From Antedon mediterranea (Eukaryota > Echinodermata > Crinoidea > Comatulida > Antedonidae), in the NCBI RefSeq assembly GCF_964355755.1, contig NC_092672.1:8620001-8680000 (forward strand): a stretch of 60,000 nt of DNA. The letters run 5' to 3'. Shown piece by piece: positions 38,246 through 60,000 of this stretch. A program made the position numbers and the translations under genes. The stretch's first letter is position 1. Each line of letters starts with the position of its first letter. The notes beneath the pieces were generated by a model, which was not told the DNA's origin, searched no databases, and worked only from the letters and a program-made list of their open reading frames with translations.

Positions 38246-39354
38246 ATACAAGAAGAATTCATACTTTGATATGAAACAGACTCAATTTCTGTCACTTTAG
38301 TTGATTTTATTGCTAAGGTCAAGTCTAGGGTCACTTCATCAAGCCTAGACACTAGTAATCCTATTACAAACAAAAACTTTACTATTAGTACTATATGGAC
38401 TCTTTTGATAATTCAATGATTATCTTACAGCAAATAACAGTATTTTAATATCAGTCTAGATTGACAGTCAAATGGGACTCATTGTATATACCAGAAATAA
38501 TGTTTTGATTATTTGACAGTGAATTATTATAATAATGGCCTAGGTTCTATCTACATGCATCTATATAATACTGTATTATCAGCAAATTTTGTCATAGACT
38601 CTCTTCTCCCATATGTGCTTTAGGATTTGTAATTTTTAGCATGACCTGTCGTAGTTTACAAAAAAAACAAAAATGTCAGGCTCTAGAAGTTTAACTGCTG
38701 CTTGCTTTCAGCTTCTGAATGAGTAGTCCTCTTGGGAGGTAGCTGGCTAAAGCAGCAGAGTGCAAAAACACACACACAGAGCCAGTGATGTTATAATTAA
38801 AGTATTAATTGTTTATTTCATTATAGGATAAATTATACTTCTAAACATATTCATAGTTCGGTAGAAAACAATTTTCACAGCTTTTAATATAAACAAACAT
38901 TGTTAATAATTGCATTAATCAAGTCCTATAACAATACTTGTTTGTAAAATACACACAAACTTAAGCACAGAGAATGTCAGTGATATTCTATCAGTGATGT
39001 CATAAGTAGTATGCACGTTTAAACAAGATGTGCAATTAACGTCTGTTGAATGTGCAGGTAATATCTAATTCTTCTGCTCAACTTTGTACACATCTTATCT
39101 ATTAACAAGTCACATTAAAATAAATTGCAATAGTATTTATACAGTTATATGTTTCATTACTTACCGACACATGCCTCTTTCCAAGTAAAGATGCTTGGTC
39201 ACGATACCAAAGACAATTCTAATTGCAATTTTTCATTTTTTTTTATAGTAGTAAAAAGATAAAAAAATGATATAACCAGGCAAGTTCCTGATATAAAATA
39301 ATATAACAATTGTTTTGTCATTATGTGTACAAAATACAGAATAATATAGGATAG

Positions 39355-39430
39355 AGTAAAACCCCTATTAAAAGAAGACTTTTGGACCCAACAAAGTATC
39401 CCCTTAATAGAGGTGTCCCAGAGGAGAATT
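39355..39430. mobile_element. MITE fragment, AAACCCCTATTAAAAG type
   Basis: GTAAAACCCCTATTAAAAG..GACTTTTGGACCCAACAAAG..CCCCTTAATAGAGGTGTCCC has an internal inverted repeat (CCCCTATTAA / TTAATAGAGG). It resembles the ends of an inverted-repeat transposon of which only one end remains. Confidence 0.45.
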
Positions 39431-42266
39431 CTCCAGTATGTATTTGAGCCATTTAGGTTTAGGGTACTACACTGAATTTTACAGCAGTAACACACAGGCT
39501 ATATGGAGACACACTGTACAGTAAGAGGTGTAACAATTTATATACAGACACTAAACAGATTAATCAACAGGAGGCAGGTGGTTGAAAGCAGGTAATATGC
39601 AAATTTATGTATAATTCTATTAGTGTATTAAATTCATGTTTAAATTATTGCTTTTGAAAACGATTTAAATAATGATGTTACTGATAATAGTCAAAATGTG
39701 AATGATGATTATGTGTTTGTTTTATTTTATTGTTTAGATTTATATTGATGTATTCGGGCCAATGGCCTATGTATAAAAAATGACCTATAGGCAATGCTCC
39801 TAGGAAAGAAAGAAAGTGTGTACTGCGACAATAAAATGAATAAGGCTACGGTCAACCACTGTGCTATCAATTACAACATATCTATATGTTATAAAAACAT
39901 AACCCCATACTTAAAAATTAAATGTAAACAAAATGAAACTGTAACTAAAACATTGTATGGAAGACGTCAAAACGCAGACAGTATTATAGACATATTGGAG
40001 AATATTATGATAGTACACAAATGGCCCCATCGTAGAGGAGCTGAACAACAAAATTGGCTTTAGTTTTTAATATCACTTTTTACATATAATCGTACATAAT
40101 CAATAAAACATATTTAAAATTAAGTTAACACATTTAAATGCATAGTTGGAAAATTATAAACAAAATTATACATCTGTAATTGCACAAAATGCTAACATAA
40201 AAAAAACCTAAAATACACAGAATATAATATACTACATTCATTTTTCATATAAACACTGTGTATAACCATTCTAGCATAACTGGTTCATATTTCAATATAT
40301 AACATTCTCTCTTCTATCCGAGTTTCTTTTAAAAAGGAAAACAAAATAAAAAAAATAAAATAAATTCAACATAATAACACAATTGCCTTTTAAAAACTTA
40401 CAATCAAATATACAAATGACATCATTATATTATGATCATATGCTTATAACTTTGGCTCTAAATATTCAATTAATTTCAAACCTATCTTTTACAAATTAAT
40501 ATTTATAAGTATCGTTGAAAAAGGTGGAAACAGAAAATCTGAGAAATTTATGAATAATAATAAAGGTTGTTACCAAAATAGTTCTAAAAATGAATATCAT
40601 TAGAATATACTGTAATTTGGCAGAAGAGGTGGGGCAGCTTGATTATGACAAGTATGATACGGTAGCCTATCTGTTTGTTCCTTGCAAACAATATTATTTA
40701 TATAAACAATAAACAAAACAATAAACAGTAAAATAGCATCACTTAGTAACAAAACAAAGTACATAAACTGTTTTTATTATTTACGAGTTCTGAGACTAAG
40801 TGTATTTAAGTAGATTTCGCCTTATAAAAAAATACATTTTAAATGAAAGTACGGCATTTCAGTTCAATTTCAACAGATAGTTTTGATATCAAAATAAGAT
40901 CACTTAAATATTATATTTAAAAACTCTGTTTTATGATATGTCAAGGTATAATCTATTAAACATTATTATTATAAAGAGTTATTTAATACCAGATATAACT
41001 ATATCAATGTTATAGCATTGTATCGCAGCTGATGTTGGCAACTAAAATGATTTTAAGGGTTACAAAGATTTGGCAAAAAATCTAATAACTCGGCAGTATG
41101 CATAAATTAATTTAATTATTATTCGTATTGATACAACAAAACCTCATGGAAAGTTATTTTTATTCTGTTGTTTAAATTTAGAAGCCCAACTGAAACACAC
41201 CTGTTTTGGGGCTATCCTGGTAAAAATTAATATGCAAATTGTTTACCTGTTTTTTTTAAAAACATTTTATATAAGAATGTTGTTTATAAACTAAATACTA
41301 TTTTACAGTATTTAGTAATATTTTATATCTTGTTATCTGCTTTGAATGTGTTTTTACATCTTTTTAAATCTAATTTCTAGTGTATTTTGCTTGTAATTTT
41401 GTTCTTGTATATTGTTATTGAAATTGATTTTGACCATATAAAGAATTAATGCATTAATTATGGTCAAAGCCAAACTTCCGATATGGATTTGTTATTATAT
41501 GAAAGTTTGTGAGCATCAATAGAAATTTAAAAATAACATATCTTCAAAATACATGAAATTAAGTGGAATGGAATGAAATCATAAAATTAATGATATGAAT
41601 ATTTATTGATAAAAAAATTAAAGGAATAAGAAAGGAAAAAACATGAACTTAAAAAATAAAACACATTCCTTTTTTAATATTGTACCATATTTCTGGTATC
41701 AAAAGCTTCTTAAATTATTCAATTATTTGCAATAAATGAATTGTATACAATCTGACATTGGATTAACTAACCTGTCTTATAGGTAGCCTTCCATACTTTA
41801 TCAATGATTTTTTAAATTTTTTTTCATTCATTTTATCCTTTTTCATATAATTTCTTCATGTCTTTGCATAAAATCCCATCTTCTGTACAATTGGTCCTTA
41901 GTAACATTGGTTTTATATTTATGTGACTTGGCCATCATATTTTTTTTTATCAATACTTAAATTCATGTCATACCTCGTATGAGATCTCAATCAAATATAT
42001 ATATATAATTATTTATTTACTATAATATATATTACATTAACAAAGTGGTTTCACCCAGATATTGTCTAAAAAACCTAATACATCTTGTATGTTTTATTAT
42101 AGGCTAGTACCCTTCACAAGGTGATCCTTTCTCTTTACAATAAATTTATTAAATAATTATTATATCATCCTTAGAAGATGAAACAAAAGAATGAGTATTA
42201 AACCGAGAGATGCTAAAATATTACAATCTTTCATCAGGGCTACTGAAAGTTCTTGGAAAAAAGATT

Positions 42267-42272
42267 TTTATT
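42267..42272 (-). promoter_or_regulatory. Candidate poly(A) signal of USP32
   Basis: This is the nearest minus-strand AATAAA I found downstream of the USP32 stop. None lies between 42840 and 43150. If used, the 3' UTR would be ~880 nt and would include the inverted-repeat element at 42510-42836. The hexamer is common by chance in such AT-rich DNA. Confidence 0.25.
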
Positions 42273-42509
42273 ATAAAAAATAATCTTATTATAGTTTAAT
42301 TGTTATAATCAGTTGTTTTTAATTGTTAAAATAGAAAACTTCTCTAAAAATGTCAGAAATTGTTTTTTTTTTCATCTTGCAATTTGTTCCATATATTCAT
42401 GGTATATATTTGTAGCTAAAATTTTAATATTTCTAGTTGCAATTCTTTTGACAAACAAATTTTACTAAGTATTTACGATTTCTTCAAAGCAAGCATTTGT
42501 TGGTGGTAA

Positions 42510-42836
42510 TGCACTTGTCAATTGTATGACCCACTATACGACCCACGGGAGAGGTGCGTCATTTACAAATAATTACTGACGCAGGGGTGCGTCAAAAAAC
42601 CTAGATGGTACGTCACATCAATGAACAAGGTGTGTCAATGTCCGTCACTTTACCACCCACCATATCATAAACAACATGGCCACAGTGCGTCAAAATGGGT
42701 GCGTCATGGTCACCTAAAGGTAAGTCACCTTTTTGACGCACGGGTGTGTCATGGTATTCAAAAGTATGACGCACATATGACAAATGACGCACCTCTCCCG
42801 GGGGTCGTATAGTGGGTCATGCAATTGACAAGTGCA
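42510..42836. mobile_element. 327-bp element with ~53-bp terminal inverted repeats, TAA-flanked
   Basis: The left end TGCACTTGTCAATTG..GACCCACTATACGACCC..GGGAGAGGTGCGTCAT is repeated inverted at the right end with about two differences over 53 bases. Both borders carry TAA (42507-42509, 42837-42839), a 3-bp duplication as made by PIF/Harbinger transposases. The interior is crowded with TGCGTCA or TGACGCA words (at least eight) and lacks any coding frame. It lies ~315 bases downstream of the USP32 stop. Confidence 0.85.
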
Positions 42837-43151
42837 TAAGATACAGGCCATTATATGATAAATGTTCACCTGTTGTTTCTCTGACCATTAAGAAAGTACA
42901 TTAAAAGACAAAGTAGTCCTAAGGTTCAACAGTATATTGATATGATAATGTAATCATAAATGATAATTCTGAAAAATGATCCTAAAATACACCTTTCTAT
43001 TGTACATAGCCATGTCTATATACGCTATATTATTGCATGTCCACTTCTGTAAAACCATCCACTAGGTTAGTGATGTCTTATGCTTCATCAACATCCACAG
43101 TCGAAAGAACCCTGCTCCGACATAACCAGCCAACTTACCACGTTCCACTAG

Positions 43152-56929
<13,778 letters not shown>

Positions 56930-56984
56930 CTGTAAATTAAAAAATAATATATTTTAGCCTACATTTAGCCTGCAAGTGTCTGTG

Positions 56985-57235
56985 TGGTTACGGTGGAACC
57001 GTAACAAGTAGTCATAACACCGACAAATCGCTCCATAGTTCTGGTGGTAGAACGATTCTTCTCAGATACGGACTATAAACCATAGAGGTCCAGTGTACAT
57101 AAAAAGCTCATGTGCACTTTAACGAACCTAGTAAATCGTTTGAGATGAGTAGGGGTTACTTTGATGTACTAGTACACACAGTCACACTGGGCCCTATAGG
57201 AGAACAATCTTTGACTGAAGAGGCCAGTATAATGA
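56985..57235. mobile_element. SINE-like interspersed repeat
   Basis: The core GGACTATAAACCATAGAGGTCC..TGTACATAAAAAGCTCATGTG followed by CACTTTAACGAACCTAGTAA and GAGTAGGGGTTACTTTGATG resembles a repeat module widespread in marine invertebrates. That is recalled rather than checked. Confidence 0.4.
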
Positions 57236-57984
57236 AAAAATAATAATAATGATAACTCCTCCAAAAAGAAATTAGAAATTAAATCAAAACCATTAATTAT
57301 GATGATAGTAAAAGTACCTGCTCATTATCTATATTATTATCTATATATCAAACAAGAAAATTTGCTGTAGACTATATATTTCAAAACTTAAAAATAAAAA
57401 GTACTCAAATTTGAAAAAAAAAAACTTTTATTAAATATCATTTGTAAACTTTCAAATTAGGTTGAAAAATAAGATCAATGATGGCCTCAGGATTAGGTTG
57501 ACTGCTTTTTTTTTTAAAGATATAGTCCACATTGAGGGAAAAAAGATTCAGATGATTGTCAATTGTACTCTATGAAGGACAACATTTACTGAAAGAAATT
57601 AGATCAATCGAATATCTGCCTGCTTTTTTAAAAAAAGCCCTCAAAATTCTCAATATTAAATTTGTCTGTATTAATTTTGTAAAGGGCCTTTATAGCTTCC
57701 AGGCTTTTAATTGCATATTTTAAATATATAATGCAATATAATGAAATGCTATTAGCTAAACACATATTAATTCATAGCAACACAACTTTTTTAATACAAG
57801 AATCCAGTGTTTTATAAACGTGACTGTTTTTAATATAGAGCCCACTGTTTTTTGTATGTTTTCAATTTTTTAACTAAATTCTAAATAATGTAAAATCACA
57901 TTTTATCAAAATACCTGTGTAATCTTACATATTATGTTTTCTGTGCAATTTGTTAACATTTTAGTAGTCTTAGGGCGATAATCA

Positions 57985-58165
57985 GTATTATTTATTTATT
58001 ATTTTTATGTCTGAGGACCCCAATGGAAATACGTTTTCTTTTAAACTTTCTTGGGTTATTCCTCGGTTCATTCTATTAATATTGCTATCTTGTGCTTTTT
58101 TCTATGTTTGTCTTGTATTTTTGAGTGAACCGAATAAAACTGAACTGAACTGAACTGAACTGAAC
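57985..58165 (+). mobile_element. 5'-truncated LINE 3' end with TGAAC tail
   Basis: The sequence GAGGACCCCAATGGAAATAC..GTGAACCGAATAAAAC ends in five tandem TGAAC units (58141-58165). Short pentamer tails are typical of CR1/L2-like non-LTR retrotransposons. Confidence 0.55.
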
Positions 58166-58481
58166 TTTAAATGATGTAAATGTTTTAAATATAAGGCCAA
58201 GAAGTTTTTTATTCTACATCCATATATTTTCTGATTCTATAATATAGATTATTATAACAATTTCCTTTTGCCTCTCCAATCACTTAAATCTTTTATCGGG
58301 TAACTTTAAAGTAATTCCTAAAATTGATATTGAGTTACTTAAACCTGGTTACATTATAATGCTTTATTAGTGTGGTTTTAAAAATTTTGGAGCATCACAT
58401 ATCCATTGGGTAAAATATCTACATATAATAATTTAAACTTTACAAGGCACATATAATAGAAAAAAACTAAGAGGTGTCAAT

Positions 58482-59303
58482 GGCCCTGTTTCTGCTGCCA
58501 ACTAAATACCGTATATTATACGGTATTTTTTGAATACCGTATATATACGGTATATTTTTGGCAGCAGAAACTGCGCTCATAAAAAATATACCGTATTTTG
58601 TATACCGTATTTTCCCCACAAAATTTGTGGATAAAATACGGTATTTACAAATTTATACCGTATTTTTTGTACCCGTTTCTGCTGCCAATAAAAAATACCG
58701 TATTTTTTTTTTACATGACAAAAGGTCAACATTCGTGTTTTTATTTTCTGTCGCTGTCAGCTGTTTTACACACGTGTATATATATATTCGGCGAAAATGT
58801 GGAGCGAAGACGTCACAGTTTTACTAAATAAATTTGTGTGGGGAAGCTAAAATGTCTGGCCAACTAAAAGGTAATAAAAGGGACAACCACATTTATAAAG
58901 ACATTTCTAAAATAAAAAAGCAGGAGTATGGAATAGACTTGTCTCCAAAGCAAGTAAACTCAAAGCTGAAGAGCCTGCGAAAGCAGTACAACATTGCAAA
59001 ATACAATAACTCGGGGAGGGAACGAATTAATTGTCCCCATTACGATGTTTCTGTGCTCTCACAACATCTCTATCACTAGGGCTAGGCTGTTGAAAGTGAG
59101 ACGTAAAACTTCCTTTATTGCGACTTTTAATTATCGATCAAATAAATGAATGGCAATTTTGGTAAAAAAGATGAAATTTAACACGACCACCCAAGAAGTA
59201 TTGTTAGCAGAAACGGAGTACTAAAAAATACGGTATAAAAAATACCGTATTTTATACCGTATTTTTATACCGTATTTTGAGCAGTTGCAGTAGAAACAGG
59301 CCC
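58482..59303. mobile_element. Harbinger-like element, 822 bp, with ATACCGTAT palindromes
   Basis: The ends are GGCCCTGTTTCTGCTGCCAA and, from the other side, GGGCCTGTTTCTACTGCAAC, flanked by AAT on both sides. Just inside both ends are clusters of the palindrome-rich word ATACCGTAT or AATACGGTAT (at least ten). The interior carries a Myb/SANT-like coding remnant. TIRs of this kind with a Myb-like protein suggest the PIF/Harbinger group, but AAT is not its usual TWA target, so the class is tentative. Confidence 0.7.
58797..59079 (+). pseudogene. Broken Myb/SANT-like (trihelix type) DNA-binding remnant
   Basis: A first frame from ATG 58797 reads MWSEDVTVLLNKF and stops at 58848. A second frame (58834-59079) reads KGNKRDNHIYKDISKI, then SPKQVNSKLKSLRKQYNIAK and RERINCPHYD. 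Together they follow the order of a Myb/SANT-like domain (leading W, charged helices, final Lys-rich helix), split by a frame change and a stop. Such proteins accompany the transposase in Harbinger elements, and similar domains occur in host genes. Confidence 0.55.
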
Positions 59304-59413
59304 AATGAAGGTAGTAAGGTGAATAACAGGTGACACCACAGTTCATCTTAAAACTGTTCTTTATCATTTTCTCACAGTACTCTTTGAGAGACAGGTAAAA
59401 TAAAAACAATGTG

Positions 59414-59540
59414 AAGCTCTGATTACAATATAAAATAAATGTGATGCATCCATATATGGACACGATGATGTCATATCACTACCAAATTTCGGCACATCAC
59501 ACTTTTTTGTCAAACTAGTTTAATAGTGTACACAGAGCTT
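59414..59540. mobile_element. MITE family A, copy 6
   Basis: A degraded left end (AAGCTCTG) is followed by CCATATATGGACACGATGATG, ATATCACTACCAAATTT and the right end TAGTGTACACAGAGCTT. Confidence 0.65.
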
Positions 59541-60000
59541 ATGATGAGGTATACCCTACTATCAAAATAGGCAGAGAAACAGGTTTGTGGGCATTTGAAG
59601 GCTGATAACACTGTGGAATGGAACAAAATGGGTGAAAATATCTGGCACAAGTCAAAATTAAACACATTAAAGTCACTGCATAATCATAACACTTAATACA
59701 AAATAGATGACACAATGTTTCATTCATTGTATGAAATAATAATGATTATGATGTTAGCATATGGTTTCCTGATTACTGTGTAATGAGTTTAAAACAGTCA
59801 GAAATTTCCCAAGAGAAATATAATTTAAAGGTATATATAATGCATGCCTTTGAGATATAATAAATTATTCTTAATTTCTTTAGATTTATTCTAATATTTA
59901 TAGTAATGTATGTAGGTACTAGAAATATAGTAGACACACAATAGTATTAACAGTAACACAGAATTAGTTAATAATTCTATGATGAAAATTACAAACATTG

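Larger units (their letters stand above)
30665..43151. other. Region between the two genes (~12.5 kb), plus 5' leader and promoter of the two-SAM gene
   Basis: No coding exon recognised. It should contain the untranslated first exon and promoter of the two-SAM gene (to the right of 30665) and the USP32 3' UTR (left of 43152). Elements found: a GT run (31674-31694), a SINE (33395-33705), a hAT-type MITE (35797-36562), a CCTAGG-rich and CpG-richer stretch (36860-37760), a MITE (37985-38245), a MITE fragment (39355-39430) and the long-TIR element (42510-42836). I see nothing distinctive in 31700-33390, 33710-35090, 38250-39350 and 39430-42500. Confidence 0.5.
56930..60000. other. USP32 intron (at least 3 kb)
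   Basis: No exon found. It contains a SINE-like block (56985-57235), a LINE 3' end (57985-58165), a Harbinger-like element (58482-59303) and MITE family A copy 6 (59414-59540). Confidence 0.55.

Noticed and set aside
39794-40063. 89-codon plus-strand frame ending in KWPHRRGAEQQNWL
   Set aside because: The composition is not obviously random, but there is no domain, no splice context and no partner exon. Left as unproven.
42621-42812. 63-codon plus-strand frame
   Set aside because: It lies entirely within the 327-bp inverted-repeat element and reads its repeated TGCGTCA words.
58135-58165. TGAAC run as a simple microsatellite
   Set aside because: It follows a LINE-like 3' end, so it is better read as the retrotransposon's tail.

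Overview
This is a stretch of animal nuclear DNA. It is AT-rich, has large introns with GT/AG splice sites, contains many short inverted-repeat transposons (MITEs) and tRNA-derived SINEs, and shows no prokaryotic gene organisation. The one gene recognised with certainty, USP32, is very close to its vertebrate counterpart and has a rich intron structure. With the repeat types, this suggests a marine invertebrate, possibly a deuterostome such as an echinoderm. That placement is inference; the sequence does not fix the taxon.

Two protein-coding genes are visible, both on the minus strand, so each reads from right to left. (1) From 56929 down to 43152, twenty exons encode the last 1198 residues of USP32, a membrane-targeted deubiquitinase. 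They cover the end of the DUSP domain, a ubiquitin-like domain, the whole split USP catalytic domain and a C-terminal prenylation box. All twenty exons join in phase and sum to exactly 1198 codons plus a stop. The N-terminal ~400 residues (EF-hand region) lie to the right of the window. (2) From 30664 down to 1593, at least five exons encode the first ~384 residues of a protein with two SAM domains, a basic proline-rich N-terminus and a strongly acidic linker. I cannot assign it to a named family. A 21-base micro-exon is predicted at 2952-2972. The second SAM domain is cut by an intron and continues beyond the left edge.

The rest is intron and intergenic DNA packed with repeats. These include a hAT-type MITE with an 8-bp target duplication (35797-36562), a piggyBac-type element flanked by TTAA (26002-26856), and a 327-bp element with ~53-bp terminal inverted repeats just downstream of the USP32 stop (42510-42836). 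There is also a Harbinger-like element carrying a broken Myb/SANT-like coding remnant (58482-59303), a TTAA-flanked MITE family in six copies, and a second MITE family ending in TTGTCCC in four copies. A 1.5-kb TA-flanked element, several foldback hairpins, tRNA-derived SINEs, LINE 3' ends and three minisatellites complete the picture.

The two genes lie head to tail and nothing suggests a shared pathway. I found no tRNA, rRNA or CRISPR locus and no convincing gene on the plus strand. I did not find a clearly new biological system. The most interesting leads are the unassigned two-SAM gene with its candidate micro-exon and upstream ATGs, and the long-TIR element rich in TGACGCA-type motifs in the probable USP32 3' region.
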